From NCBI GenBank assembly GCA_949358305.1, contig OX442315.1:12550427-12614426 (forward strand): a stretch of DNA of 64,000 nucleotides, given 5' to 3'. The notes beneath the pieces were generated by a model. That model saw only the letters and a program-made list of their open reading frames with translations, was not told the origin of the DNA and ran no database searches. Shown here in pieces: positions 11,820-24,907 of this stretch. Origin of the DNA: Strigamia acuminata (lineage: Eukaryota; Arthropoda; Chilopoda; Geophilomorpha; Linotaeniidae). How positions within the stretch are numbered: the first letter of the stretch is position 1; each line of letters opens with the position of its first letter. The position numbers and the translations under genes are program-made.

Positions 11820-12808
11820 CAAAAACAAGAAAAAAGAGCAAAAAAATCAAACCAACAACGCCAATTTCCAAGTTAATTACTCAGTCCAAAACAAAAAAAA
11901 AATACGTTAACTAATTTCAAAGTTAAGCTCACTTAATTTCCTCCAACAGAATATTTTGACACGTTCGCTGCATTTGATAAACTGCTCCAACCGCGTCATC
12001 ACACTTAGCGTCACACTCAAGTGCTATCAGGTGACAGTGCTTGTTCCCATAAAAAGATTACGCAGATAAAAACGAGTTGCTCACATACAAATCTACAGTA
12101 ATCTCTCTCATCCATCCAATCCCAGATAAATGTCAAATCCGTTAATACGGTAGCGTATATCATTAGCTGTATTCAGTTACATCGCATGTTTAACACGCAG
12201 TTAAATATGTTTTGTTGTTTAAATGTCATGTGCATGCCCAATGCTAAATAAATAGAAAACTGAAATTTTTTATAAAATCTTTTTTTTTTCTTTTTTTTTC
12301 TGGATTTCTAAATAAATATTGACATATTTGAAATGGCTGCCATGCAGTTTAGATCGAAAATCAAATTTCCGATTGTTCTAATGCTTGCAGGTGAAGCCTT
12401 TTTGTGTTTTTATTCTTGTGCATTCAATCTTCGAAAGACTATATTGACTTATTCGTCTGAAATGACCTCTCCTGACATGATGCGACGTTTTTTTACGTCA
12501 CATCTCTGAGAAGTCAACTTGAAAGAATTCAAATAAGAGGATTAAAAGATTGCGTAAAATTGAAATCAATAGTTTGACTTATAGAAGCGACTCATCTCTT
12601 CTGCACCGGATATTGAGAATTGTTGTTGTTTCCAACAATGCCAAGTATGATGGGAAGTCAAATTAAATAGCTTCAGATGTTAGATGGCAATGGATGTTAA
12701 CTGATGTCGATGAAAAACGCAAATATTTCAAGAACAAAATGTCGGATGTCAAAAACTAAACACCAAAAGAAAGAACGGCAAAAACTACAGCATTAACGTT
12801 GATTAAAC
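11820..12808. other. No gene recognised
   Basis: AT-rich sequence with short homopolymer runs. No splice-flanked coding exon, repeat pair or RNA gene was identified. Confidence 0.4.
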
Positions 12809-12810
12809 AT

Positions 12811-13313
12811 TAGAGAGTTTGCGGGATGCATTTTTCCCTTACAGTTAAAGACTATACAGTATAAAAATAGTGTAAGGGAAAAATGATAAATTAAGTTTTT
12901 GCGGGCTGCATTTTTCCCTTATCACTACACTATTTCAGCCAACTACTGACAGTTAGTAATTTTGGGCCTAAAAATTCAATTTGGGGGCGTAAATGTGCAA
13001 ATTTCTGCATAAAATTCCATTATTATGCCCTTAAAGTATGGTTTTGGGCCTAAAATTCAATTTTAGGCCTCACTTATCATTCAATCTACGTACCTATGAT
13101 TGTTGTGTTTGACAACAAAATGCGGGACAACAAAATAATCGCCATTTGCAATGGGCGGAGCTAACAATTTAGTGTTCTCAATTCTGATTGGCTGCGCTAT
13201 ATTTTAATTTAGTGTTGAAAACGATACACTAAAGATTTTTCCCTTAGAATATGGCACTAAAATACTGTAACGTGGCACAAAATAAGTGGAAAATGTGTCC
13301 CGCAAACTCTCTA
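12811..13313 (+). mobile_element. MITE B, copy 1, with TA target site
   Basis: Ends in GAGAGTTTGCGGGA inverted repeats, flanked by TA on both sides. A second copy lies in reverse at 31,073-31,567. Internal CATTTTTCCCTTA-type blocks are repeated and partly palindromic, so the element can fold. No transposase is encoded. Confidence 0.85.
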
Positions 13314-13319
13314 ATACTG

Positions 13320-15915
13320 CCCACAACTAATGATTATCATAATATATATTTAATTTAAATGAGTATACATTTTGGTGAGAGACCCTGTATTTCTTTTGTT
13401 TATAAAATTTATTCTAAATTTTATTACGTTAATTTTGTCGTTTTTTTTCAGTGTTAAATTTTGTCTCGGTTTCAACACTACATTTCCATTGTGTTTTTAT
13501 TTAGTCACACCGAGTGCTGTCAGTGTATTTGTTTCTCGGCTTTCAGTTTTTTGTTTACTTTTTGAATTATTGGGCTGTATATTAGTTTAGCTGCTGCTTG
13601 TTTTTTTTTTGCACAGTAAAGTCCAGCAATTTGCTGTGTAGGAATTGCTTACAGAAAAAAAAAGTTTTACTTTCTGCTTTCCACAAACCACTCTTGAAGA
13701 ACCCATATAATGATTTGGAAAATCACCGCACACTCACCACCAAAAACGTGAGTAAAACCACAATGGTGTTGAACCAACTGGATCATAATTTCTTGATTGG
13801 GTGAAAATAAAGAAATTTCAAATTGCCAAACTCAAAACTAAACTACAAACAAACATAAAAGCAAAATAATCTCACACACAATTCGTACTTCGATATCTTT
13901 TGTTTTTGCTGTTTATGAACAAACCCCAAAAAACGACGTAAAGTTTCTGTTTTTGACCATTTTTGCTGTTCCAATAAACCAATGGACAGCAAAAACAGCC
14001 AAAAATCATCACCCAAAACAGCAAAATTTCTCTCAAATTTTCTCATTTTCAGAAAATATGCATTTATAGCCAATTTCAGCTTTTTATTGAATAAAAATAA
14101 TTCCTATGCATTTAAGCTATTTACAATTACAAGTATTCGGGCCCTAAACCTGATTAAACAAAGACGAGCAGATTATTCAATCTTAATTAAACTCAAACTT
14201 AATAATTTCAAACACCCAAACAAAAGAAAACCTTTCCAACAATTTAAACGAGGTCACACAAAGCTGGCCTCAGTGCAATTTGTCACTAAATCAACTTAAA
14301 CTTTCCCTGGCTCAACAATTTGCATGCCAAACAAATTACTTAACTTCCTCCAACAGAAAAACAACCAAAGGCATCTTCTAGGTCAGCACTTTGACCAATC
14401 AATACCTTTTAATTACACCCAAATCTACCCAGCACCTCGTGTTTACACAGCAAAAATCAATCATTTAGCAATTTAAACAAGCAAACAAAAGCCTCAAGGT
14501 CCAACAAACAAACGAAAAACAAAACTCTTTATTGACTAATACAATGCAACAAAACTTTCAATAACTCCCAACTTCCCCATTTCCTCTTTTTACAATCCTG
14601 TGTTTGCATGTTCCACCACTTTTATCATGTGTTTATACTTTTTATTTTCTGCTCCCATTTTTTTCTTTTATTTTATCATTTTACATAACAAACATTTTCT
14701 ATTTTTCTTCCTTATCCTTGGGTTTGCTTTACTGCTCAAAGGAATGAAAAGAAGTTCTGACAAGGCCTCAAGGCCAGCCATTAAGAGCAGTGAAAGAGGC
14801 TCCTCATGACTTCTACTCTTGGCTAGGATAAGTAAACTCTCATAGGGTTAAGGGGCAAGAGGCTGCACGTGTAGTGTTTTAGGAGAAGAGATTTTCATTT
14901 CTCTAAGGATTGCCTGTACAAGTTTGAATGAGATTAAATTGCTCCTCAAAATGGCTTGATGCTTCAGCATTTTCCTTTGCAATCCAATTTATGGATGTTT
15001 ATTAAAAGAACTTTTAAAGGTGAATTTTTTTTTTCACTTTTATTCACATCAAACATTCAATTTGCAACTGGCCAGGTCAGACACTCAAATCTCACTTTTG
15101 CAGCCATATGATGCTTGAAATTTATTGTTTTATTGTTTGCATATCCTGTAGTGAAACAAATGTTTCACAGTTCAGTGACAAGTTGAATTGCAGAATAGTA
15201 TTTAACACTAACTGTAACTTAGGGTCTAACAAGTTGACCAAGTGCACATCATTAGTCCATTATGGTGGACATTTTAAGTGCTGGATTATACAACAAATAA
15301 ATTTGTCCTTGGTTGTTTTGTTTGCATAGCAAAATGATTGTTTCACAGTTGGGTGGAGATAGGAATTTTGCATTAATTATCACATGATTAATCATGAAAA
15401 CAGGGCAGATTTTCCAATAAAGCAGATGGTTAATTTCTTTTTTCCCATTTATCCAGTAATTACAATTCATAAATCAATTTTTTTTTCTTCTGCTTGCCTG
15501 CAATTGCCAATAATCCTTACTTGGAATTGGAAATTAAATCCAAGCTTGAACCTCCACTAACCTGTTTCCCCTGCACAACCTTTCACCAATAGAAGAAAAG
15601 GCTAGAACCACTTTTCACTTCAATTGAATAGCAGGATAGAGTTACCTGCACCTTTGAAAATCACAGAATAAAGATAATTCCTATTCTGGAATGGACGAAG
15701 CTGACACGGAGATTGCGGGTTTTGCATCACAGCCAACAGTAAATGGCAGAAAGCTTTTTTATTACGGTGAAACCAGTGTCAGCAACAACCTGGCCATGTG
15801 ACCTAGAGCGTCTCTCTGCCGCTAAAGTGCAAAGTCTCATGTCCAGTGTGACCAGATTTTAGAAATAAAAAACCGCGACACCCATGAGCGATATAAAATT
15901 TCTCAAACAATTGAT
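13320..15915. other. Gene-free stretch
   Basis: A short relative of the hAT-like element is visible at about 14,040-14,070 (GAAAATATGCATTTATAGCC). Otherwise I see only weak open frames. A 36-codon frame at 15,691-15,801 starts with an ATG and looks protein-like, but it has no support from splice sites or repeats. Confidence 0.35.
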
Positions 15916-15920
15916 GAATT

Positions 15921-16531
15921 CAATTTGCGAAAAGAAAGGCAAATCTTCCTTTTGGACACTGGGAATGACGTAAAACACGTCATCCAAAAGCTACTTTTGC
16001 AAAAAGTAGCAATCGGGTCACTTTTCTACCTTTTGCATCTGTGACGTTTCGGTACTTCTCTCTGTGGGTTCTTGTTGGTTAATAAAAACCAAGTCAAAAT
16101 AATTTGAAGTCTCTTGGGCGCAAAATGTTTTCAGAACCTTTTACTAGCTCGGCAAAACCAACCGCAACTGTACAAGCATATAATGTTTTGATTAAAAAAG
16201 TAAACTAATACAACAAAAGAACAATACAATGACACATACTACACATGACATAACATACTATAACTAAAAATAAACACTCTTCAAATGACATAAATTCAGC
16301 ACTAAGATACTCTGACTAACAAATATTATATAAAATATTATAAATGATAAAATGCAAATCTCACACATCTTCCTCTTGGGTTAGTGACACAGTCTGCGCA
16401 TGCGCATGCATCATATTGGTAGATCAAACATGCAAAATGTTTGTTTTCATGATGAAAACGTTCCTTTTTACGTAATCTCCAGTGTCCAAAAGAGAAAAAC
16501 GTAAAGATTTGTCTTTCCTTTCACAAATTGA
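15921..16531. mobile_element. Inverted-repeat element of about 610 bp
   Basis: The block CAATTTGCGAAAAGAAAGGC...CTTTTGGACACTGG at 15,921-15,965 recurs in reverse at about 16,478-16,531, with an 11-bp insertion in the right arm. No transposase is visible inside. A TGCGCATGCGCA palindrome lies in the interior near 16,395-16,406; in animals this is the binding word of NRF1-type factors, but here it may be incidental. Confidence 0.55.
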
Positions 16532-16534
16532 ACG

Positions 16535-18035
16535 CACCTAATCTCTTTGCACACTTCCTTCAAACGCCAAAACCAGAACTGACCCCATGCACTCTTGCTT
16601 AAGACGCGCCTGAATTTGACCACTTTTTGGCACCGAAGTTTTTGCACATAGAAAAAATGCATAAGAAATCAGCAACCTCCTTTGTCGCCGTAAACACTTT
16701 TCACTTATCGGTGATTAAATTATTTCTCATTTTACCTAAAATGTAAGCACTTGTTTACATTTCAAGCTTGATTGCAATATTTCCCCTTAGGGACATGTAA
16801 AAGTGTTAACATTAAAATGAAGACACTTTGTGTGACAAAATGAACTAGAGATGATTTAATAACATCCAGAGCATGAAAAGCGACAAGTACAACAACAATT
16901 AAGTGTAACTATAGCAACAATACAATATTAAACATCACAAACTTAACCCTAGCAAAACATCATAAACATTCCGTTTGGATTTAATAATTTGCATATTTCT
17001 TTAATTAAAAACAAGATTAATAATCGCGGCATCTGACCCTTTCATTCGACTATTGCTCCTCACCAGTCACTAATGTGATATTGATTGGCGTTTGCACAAT
17101 AAATTGTTTCATTTCAATTTTTATAGCTTGAGAATATTCGAACAACTTCAAAATTTATAGTCATTTACTAGAAGTCATGTTTTAAGTGTTTTAGGTTTGT
17201 GTATTTTGGTTTTGTGACGTCACTTCCTAGAATGCTTGTGTTTATAGCCTTAAAACACATCAAAATGTAAATATTTCAAATGTAGCAACTCAGCAAACAA
17301 CTGCGAGTGTTTTAGAAGATTCTCTTTTTTGAAGGCATTCTGAGGGCACCCATTTTGTTCCCCCTTCAAGCTACATTGTTGATGAAACAATTGCCAAATG
17401 TTTCAAAATGCAAAAAAGCATTGTAATAAAGGTATAATAACATAAAAATGCTCTATTATTGACTCTAAATATAACCTCACTACCGTGGGAAAGAATAAAC
17501 ATAAATTCCACAGACTTTTACGACACCTGTTTTTTCATTTATTTGTTGATATTTTGAATAAATTTTATTGAATCAGTCTGAAAATTTGATCAAACAATAC
17601 TTAAGTGGTATATTTAATAATCTTAAAAAGAAAATTAAATCAAAATATTAAAAGTTAATTTTTTTCAAATTTTTCCACATTCGACAGACTTTTTGGACGC
17701 ACCTTTAAGGCAGCGACTAAGTAAAGTCCGACATGAACGTATTATTTTAATGACGCGCTGTGATTGGTTGAGATATATTGATGTCGGCTCGTTTCCTCAA
17801 AACGATCTTTTCGAGGTTTTATCTTTTTTTTTTTTTCACTTTGATTTATTTAATTTTCTCATTGTCAATGCATTGTTTCTATTCAAATTTTAATGCAAGT
17901 AGAATGATTTCGAACCATTTTGTTCCACATCGTGGAATAAATAAGTCAATAAAGTAGTTCCACATTAATGCCAGGATCAAACGAAATGTCTTCAATTTAA
18001 GCAATGCCCAAAAATGGTATAGCCCCTGTGGATAA
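16535..18035. other. No gene recognised
   Basis: AT-rich DNA. The segment at about 17,700-17,800 is related to 61,195-61,260 in a FAM135 intron (shared GTGATTGGTTGAGAT), so it is part of a dispersed element. Confidence 0.4.
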
Positions 18036-18039
18036 CAAT

Positions 18040-18315
18040 CTACATGTTGTGGATAAATGCAATTTGGGGCATTGATTGGGTTGTGTTTATGGGTATTGGG
18101 GGAGTTGGCATTGAATTAGATAATGTCCACACTCTTCCTCTCTTATCTGCAAGCTGTGATGGCGATACTCGGCTTCGATCGGTTGTAAAATCTTTCAACG
18201 ACCACTGAAATGTTCGGGCGAAGCGTGGAGCAACGAGCAGCACATTTTTAACTGAAGTAAAGAGATTGAAATATTTGTCAATGTCACTATGTTTACATAC
18301 CAGAAGGTTTTCCAA
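18040..18315 (-). other. Unassigned 91-codon open frame
   Basis: A minus-strand frame with a mixed, protein-like composition (segments such as RFARTFQWSLKDF and QLADKRGRVW). A possible acceptor CTTCAG lies near 18,255. I do not recognise the family. Another frame in the same stretch also looks plausible over part of the length, which argues for a decayed transposon segment rather than a host exon. Confidence 0.2.
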
Positions 18316-18654
18316 AGATTCCCCGTTTAAAGCTAATCTTCTGACCGTGTAATCACCAACTTTCTTAGATTTCCCTTAAAATGAAAATCCGCTTTTCGAC
18401 AAATTTGCATTCCCTATGTCCACAAGGGGCTATGAAAAGAGAGAAATTTTTATACCGGTGTTTTCTTTTCCAAAAGCTTTTCTATTTGTATTCTTTTCAT
18501 TCTTCAGAACTTAGAGAAAGTCAAACTGTAAATTGTAAAGAAAGGACCGCCCTGCCTCCAAGAAGTTTTTGTTGCTGTAGAAATAACGCCATCAGGCTTA
18601 ATGACACAAACTGTATTTCTTCGATTCTAAGACGCACTTTTTTGACGAAATCCT

Positions 18655-18893
18655 CAGTTTTCCGAACGTAAGCATACGTACAAGATACATGTCTTAAAAA
18701 AAGGCAAAAATTGATACGTACATGTTACGTATCGTTAAAAAAAGAAATAAATCGCCGTTTTTTCCCGGAAAAATGGCAATATATGCATTTATTTTCCGAT
18801 TTTCGGAAAATATGCAATATAAGCCAGTTTCAGCTATATATGCAATATACATATGAAGCATGCATTTATGCATTTATCCGGGGTCTACTAATT
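18655..18893 (-). mobile_element. hAT-like element, truncated inverted copy
   Basis: Reverse-orientation match to 24,366-24,610, ending at the terminal CCGGGGTCTA. The remaining half of the element is missing. The two copies keep a shared frame of about 50 codons with mostly conservative differences, perhaps a trace of an older coding or merely ancestral sequence. Confidence 0.7.
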
Positions 18894-19519
18894 AAAATGT
18901 ACATTTTTCTCTATCTATAGTCCATCCCCCTCTTTGGGCCACCCAATGTAGCGGATTCTTTCGACTCTTCCGGCATTACATTAAGAATTTAACATCCATC
19001 TTGGGTTTAGGTGGGTGGCATAAATTAACATGTAGAACTGGTAGCTACGTCTTTAAATGTTCAGTATGCATCAACATAATGACTGCTTAATGGACAATTT
19101 TCACTTACAAGAGAAATTTGCCTAGAAATTCACAAATTGGATTTGCCTGGCGGAAGCAATTGTCTCCTAGCAAGGAAAAGATTCAACCAATCGCATCGGT
19201 GATTAGTTTTCAAACACAAGATTCTCCCCACTCAGTAATGGACTTGAGCTGCAAATGCGTTCATCACTAATTTATGCCTAAACTTGTGTTCCTTGTTTAC
19301 ATTGCCATTCACAAATTAGGAGTAAACTCAACAACAAACCTAACAAAGACTTATCTTGTTGAATGGATACTTCTAACACAATACTCTGACAAATATTCGC
19401 ATGCTTTAACGAAAGACCAGGTATCACACGACTTAGTCAAGCATTTAATTCATTGACAGTAAAGTTTTTCTTTGGTTTCCCACAACTCAGTGCAAACGCG
19501 TTGCTGGCTCTTCGAGAAA

Positions 19520-19605
19520 ATGGTCCCACAGAACGCTCCTTGCATGGCCTAATACCCCAGACAGGCATTCCGGTCCGGATGACAAAGGCAGAAGTGATAA
19601 AATAG
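19520..19605 (-). repeat. Dispersed repeat F, copy 1
   Basis: On the minus strand it reads GGTATTAGGCCATGCAAG followed by TCTGTGGGAC, the same words as in copies at 19,975-20,035 and 35,680-35,740. No tRNA-like A/B boxes were found, so calling it a SINE is not justified. Confidence 0.45.
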
Positions 19606-19674
19606 CAAAAAATGGCAATGCCAGCTGCCAAGGGAAAATAACATGGAATTCTAACGTTCTGAATATTTGTATTA

Positions 19675-19927
19675 CCGTATTATATCGATTAAGAGCTGCG
19701 GCTCTTATTCAAAACTGCCATTTTTGTCAGCAATTACAATTTCGGTTTTTCGTTGGTTACATTTGTTTAATGTAACAAACGAAGTCTGAACGTCACGAAA
19801 GAAGCGGAAGTTCATCGTTCATGAGGTTAAATACGAAAACAATACCGTACTTTTGCAAAAATACGGTATTCTTGATGTCTCAGCCGCGTCTACTATTCGA
19901 GGGCGACTCTTAATTGGTAAAATATGG
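19675..19927. mobile_element. CCGTATTTTA MITE, longest copy
   Basis: Same ends and TA flanks as the other three copies, but it retains about 100 bp more interior. The shorter copies look like internal-deletion derivatives of this form. It shares the motif AATACCGTACTTTTGCAAAA with the others. Confidence 0.8.
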
Positions 19928-19959
19928 TATTATAATTGGTGTTTTTGACACTTGGAGTG

Positions 19960-20040
19960 GTCAGGACTTCATCGGCTGAATACCTGGAAAGGTACTAGGT
20001 CGTGCAAGCCGCAATCTCTGGGACAACTTTCTTGAGGACC
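19960..20040 (+). repeat. Dispersed repeat F, copy 2
   Basis: Contains GGTACTAGGTCGTGCAAGCC and TCTGGGACAACTTTCTT, matching 35,680-35,740 with scattered substitutions. Confidence 0.5.
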
Positions 20041-20580
20041 AACCTTGCACTCACACCAAGAACTGAGAAAACCACAGAAAACTCAGTTGGACATGGACAG
20101 CAGATGTTCTTTGCCACAGAGACAGTACGTACCTTAATCAGACAAGAATGAAAAACAACTGAGATTCCCAGAAGATCTACCCATTCAAGTGCTTAACTTT
20201 TGATAGCTTGACAGAAAAAATTACTAGCATGATGAGCCGTTCCAATCGTTTCGACAACAAAGAAGCAGGCTTGCAACTTCCGAAGCAGATTTAATCCAAA
20301 ATAAATCAAGAAAGAACAAAACACAAGACACTATCAATAGTAGACGAAAACAGAAAGACATATTACCCCGATTTAATAAGCATGCCGCTATGAGCGAAAC
20401 TGGCAACTTTTGGAAATTGCAATGCCGCTAAAATGGCGGTACAAACGGATGGGTCCAACCCATGCTATAGCAGAATGCCGCTTAAAGCGGAGTAATACGA
20501 TAAGCACTGTAGACTTTTTAAGGATATACTTTACTTTAGTGACACCCGTTTTAGCAACGCCGTTTTTCAACTTTATTTAA

Positions 20581-20615
20581 CCTAACCTAACCTAACCTAA
20601 CCTAACCTAACCTAA
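20581..20615 (-). repeat. Interstitial telomere-type tract (CCTAA)7
   Basis: Seven perfect CCTAA units on the plus strand, that is TTAGG on the minus strand, the canonical telomere repeat of most insects and many other arthropods. One degenerate unit follows. The 150 bp to its left contain several hyphenated inverted repeats around GCCGCT. It is far too short for a chromosome end. Confidence 0.9.
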
Positions 20616-20649
20616 ACTAACCAAGCTAATATTTATAGAAAAAGAGTTG

Positions 20650-23600
20650 GAACTAAGTTATTGGTTTGATAATCAGCGGAAGTAAAACAATCAAAGTTAT
20701 AAAAGTTTTTTGAAGAGGAAAATTAAGTCATGAAACCAATTAATTTTTATTTTTATTGCCAGCTATTATATTTCTTTAATCTCATTTTTCATAAAAATGT
20801 GTATGACATTAACTGTGACATTAACTGCAATCAATAAACTTGTTTTCAAACATTCTTGGCAACCCCATTGTGCCATTAAAAATACATCCAGAGATTTGAA
20901 GTAACTAGACATTATTTTAATGAGTATTTTATCATTTTATCACATAAAAGAATTTCCATTAAAAAAAAATCTGACATTCTACTTTCTATTCACTAATTCT
21001 AATTGGCTTCCGCGCACAGCATGGTGACAGATTTGACAATTAACAATTGAGGAAGTGTATCACTTCCTCCACTAGAAAAACAAATTGAATTTTGGAAGTC
21101 TGAATAAAGCGAAAAGAAATTTTAAATGTTTTCATCCCAATCTCAACTAGTGTGGAAATTCTATTTTGGGAAGTTTCTTGTTTCCAATTTCAATTTTCTT
21201 TTTAAAGCGTTAAATGTCGAACAAATCCCAGCAATTTTCAAACTTGCTCATTTTTTCCACCCACTTGAATGCATTTCAATAAATCTTGCAGAAAGAGAAA
21301 AAAGAATTGTAAAAATATGGAATCCTGCAAAGGATTCAAACAAGCCCTTGGCAGTTAACAAGTCAAAAATTCCAACCCTTCAAAAAACTCACATTTTTGG
21401 CCCTGGAAGCCCCACTTTCAAACACCCACTAGGGGTCAGTAAGCCTTCCCCCATTTGCATCCCTCCTGAGATTGCACCTTGGTCCTGTCTGGCTGCTCCT
21501 GCCAACTTGGTGAGGCATCACTACCCTTGTTTTTCATATTTTTCATTCTTTAGAAGACCTCTCCCTACCAGACCCTCCAACTTAATAATGTTATGGTTAC
21601 TACCGGTATTTGAATATTTTATGCAATAAAATCAAGTTTCATACAACATGTGATTTTTGATAATTGTGCATGGCATCTTTATTTCATGAAAACGTTTCTC
21701 CACATTTTTGTTACTGCTAATACCTCGCCATCTCTATGTTGGATAATCAAATCAGTTGTGCACTACAAATCATTAAGTGCGTTCAAATAGGTTAAGGAAA
21801 ATTTACTCAAATGCTTTAAGTCGATTAATTCTTTTTCACTCCGGGATGTAACGTCTTTTATGTGATATTTTACTCAAGTGAGCCCATTTACTTTGCTTAA
21901 CTCGAAGTTAGGTCACATAATTTCCTCAACCTTCTTACAACCTTGCACTGATAATTTGCGGTATATAGATGTAATTTCGCTGAATAAATTCACCTTGATT
22001 CATCCACAACGTTTTATACGTTCATTGTGTTACAATGGCGGATAAGACGCCACAGTCAATTTCCAGAATAAGTATATGTTTTTTTTAAAAACCAAGCAGA
22101 CTATCCTATAGCAAAGTAGGGATGACGAATCCAATGGTGTAATCAAATTTTATGCCAGACACGCAACAATGCACTTTTCATTCGCTAACTCGTTAACTGG
22201 TTGAGATAGAGCAAAATTTCCAATTACAAAGTTGTAGAGCACCATCAAATTAGTACTATCCAACTTATCTTAGTTATCTTAAACAAAACAACCTGTATCG
22301 TTTTTAAATTCCAAAGATGGCTTATAGTGGCAAATGAATATTTTTATTCATTTAAGCAAACTTTAAGTATTTACGCAACCTTTAGATTGGCTGAAATAAC
22401 TTTGACAGATCCTCCTTAATTACTTTTGAGAAAGCAAAAGTACTTTAACTGTAAGTCACTTTAAACTTTTGCCTGAAATATTGCCCAACATGCTGCAGCT
22501 GTTAATAACCAGAATTATACTGAATGCTGAAATACAGCTGCAAATAATTACTCATAGTTATGTGCAAAAATATGTTTAACATAATTTTATAAAGACTATA
22601 ACCTTTCGCATATATCTGATCCTAAAAATAAAAATCTCCATCGTAAACTACACGATTATGATGTGAGATGGGTCGATGTCTGTTGGGATTTGATGTCTTT
22701 TGATTTGAAGCTCTTTCTGCCATGATCCAAGACCTGCATAAGGCAGATACTGATCAATAAGATTTCGATTCAATCGACCAAAAGAAATGTCAAATAATCC
22801 AAAGAGAAAAATGCTTCTAGGAAATCAGGCGGAACAAAAGACACCTGTTCCTGTTGTCTATTTAAAGACTAGGATAAACCTGGTTCCGAAGACATTCTAC
22901 GATGACCAGGCGTGTGTACACGAAATGGCTAAGATTTCTTTTTCCCAATTTCATCCTGAATAAAACACGCTAATCAAAGTTAACGTAGTAATTAAGTGTT
23001 GAAGTACAATTGATAGAACCAGCCCCATATTTAACAAATATAAATTTTCTAGTTTTCTATTTTTGAAATATGTCGCCAGCTGGTGGTAAACCCATACATT
23101 TCCCAACGTAGTTCACATTAAATTTCCAAGTCATTTGCAAGCAATTTAAAGTTAATGTGCATATATATATTTAGGTGTAACTGTCTTCTTGAATACATAA
23201 ACTTTTTTTTTGGTTTATTTTGCTGAAAATTTCTGCCTTTATTTAAACAATCATTAAGTTTTGTCTGGGAAAAACTTTTGGATGCTTTGAGCATTATTCA
23301 TTTAATTATTCAACATTTAAATTTCTGCCCCTTAGAAATCTCAGCATAACTTTAAGTTGGCTTCTCCCAATTTGATCACTGAGCCTCTACTTAGTATTTT
23401 CCTTAGCACTTCCAGGTTTTACCAGCAGAAAGTGTGTAGTGTATGTGGTCGCACGTGACATGGGCTTTCGAATCCCGTTTCGAATCCCCGAATCTCCAGA
23501 TCCCAAATCTTTACATTTTATAAAAATTTTGAATTTTTAGTCGAAGATTGGACAAAAGTTAAAATATTTTCGACTTTCTTATTAAAATAATCATCTAAAT

Positions 23601-24110
23601 CTTTCCGAATCCAAACCAAATCCATTGAAAGATTCGAATCTCTGACAGCTATCAGCAAATGAATGTTTTAAAATAGTAACTTTGCAAAATCATCTTTGAA
23701 GCAATTAAATCAACACTACTTTCTCTTCATGCATTTTAAAACCTAGATTTAAAAACTAAACAGAAAATTAAAGTAGAAATATAAACTACGTGCAATTAAA
23801 ATATTTAAAAAATGCAGCACTGTAAACTGCATCCTCTAAGCCTAAAAATGGTCGTTTTAACATAGTAACTAACATCATTAAGCCTACAAATGGATGTTTT
23901 ACTCTCTTCCCCCCCCAAAAAAAAACAGCTTCTAGTTACTGTGGCAAGTTGTCACAAAGAAGTTGCCACAAACACAAATCCAACAACTTGAATTTGAAAC
24001 TAGATTTTACAAACCTTCCCATAAACCCCCAATTAGCCTAAAAAAGGTCTTACACATTTTTAACCAACCCAACAGATTTCTCTTAAGGAATTCCAACCAG
24101 CCAAACTCAG
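20650..24110. other. Gene-free stretch
   Basis: Contains one reverse copy of dispersed repeat E (22,195-22,275). A segment at 22,715-22,790 is related in reverse to 24,130-24,230, around GATACTGATCAATAAGAT. The longest open frame (21,126-21,629, plus, 167 codons) is low-complexity and rich in Phe/Leu/Pro, with no recognisable motif; I do not accept it as a gene. Confidence 0.35.
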
Positions 24111-24116
24111 TCCCAT

Positions 24117-24300
24117 CTACCACATTTTTAGGTCACTCGATTGTAACGACATCTTATTGATCAGTATCCGACTAATGCAGTCCTGGAGCCTTGGATGATG
24201 ATCGCACAAAGTGCTCCCAGTAATCAAATCCAGCAAAGAATCAAAGCCTGTCCTGTATTGGATATAAACATTTCTATCTTTTATGACTTTGTTGTCATTC
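24117..24300 (-). pseudogene. Protein-like remnant, probably of a transposon
   Basis: The minus strand reads a protein-like stretch including YIQYRTGFDSLLDLITG and ends at a stop near 24,117. A diverged copy of part of it occurs in reverse near 22,715-22,790, which identifies it as repeated, hence likely transposon-derived. No family was recognised. Confidence 0.25.
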
Positions 24301-24326
24301 AGGATAATAGTCATTAATATATATAT

Positions 24327-24360
24327 AATAGGCTTATATATATATATATATATATATATA
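24327..24360. repeat. (TA)n microsatellite
   Basis: A run of TA dinucleotides directly abutting the target-site duplication of the hAT-like element at 24,366. Confidence 0.85.
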
Positions 24361-24365
24361 ATTAC

Positions 24366-24907
24366 TAGACCCCGGATAAATGCATAAATGCATGCTTCAT
24401 ATGTATATTGCATATATAGCCGAAATTGGCTTAAATTGCATATTTTCCAAAAATCGGAAAATAAATGCATATATTGCCATTTTTCCGGGAAAAAACGGCG
24501 ATTTATGTCTCTTTTTAACGATATGTAACTTGTCCGTATCAATTTTTGCCTTTTTTTTAAGACACGTATTATGTACGTATGCTTACGTTCGGAAAACTGA
24601 AGATTTAGCCAAAAACAGACACCAGGGGAAGTCACTAAATTAGTGTCTGGAAAAAGTTTTAAGATATAAACAAATAAAAAAATAAAAAAATAGAAAAAAA
24701 TGAATTGTAATTACTAATTTTCGTTCATTTACAGCAAGAACACTTTGAAATGGCATTAAGTTGTTATTTAACACCTGATTTCACTCGAATAAATTTTTTT
24801 ATTTTGCATATTTCAATTTTTTTTTTGCATATACTGGAATTTTTGGTGCATATTATATGCGCATACGAATATAACAAAATTTATTTTGCGTATATATCCG
24901 AGGTCTA
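24366..24907 (+). mobile_element. Complete hAT-like non-autonomous element with 8-bp target duplication
   Basis: It begins TAGACCCCGGATAAATGCAT and ends ATATATCCGAGGTCTA, so the outermost bases form imperfect inverted repeats (TAGACC[C/T]CGGATA). The flanks are ATAATTAC at 24,358-24,365 and ATAATTAG at 24,908-24,915: an 8-bp duplication with one difference, as expected for the hAT superfamily. It carries no transposase. Partial copies lie at 7461-7812 and 18,655-18,893, and a trace near 14,050. Confidence 0.8.

Noticed and set aside
19960-20040. Dispersed repeat F as a tRNA-derived SINE
   Set aside because: No A-box or B-box consensus and no 3' tail were found in any of the three copies.
21126-21629. 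167-codon plus-strand open frame
   Set aside because: No recognisable domain, low-complexity Phe/Leu/Pro composition, no splice context or repeat relatives.
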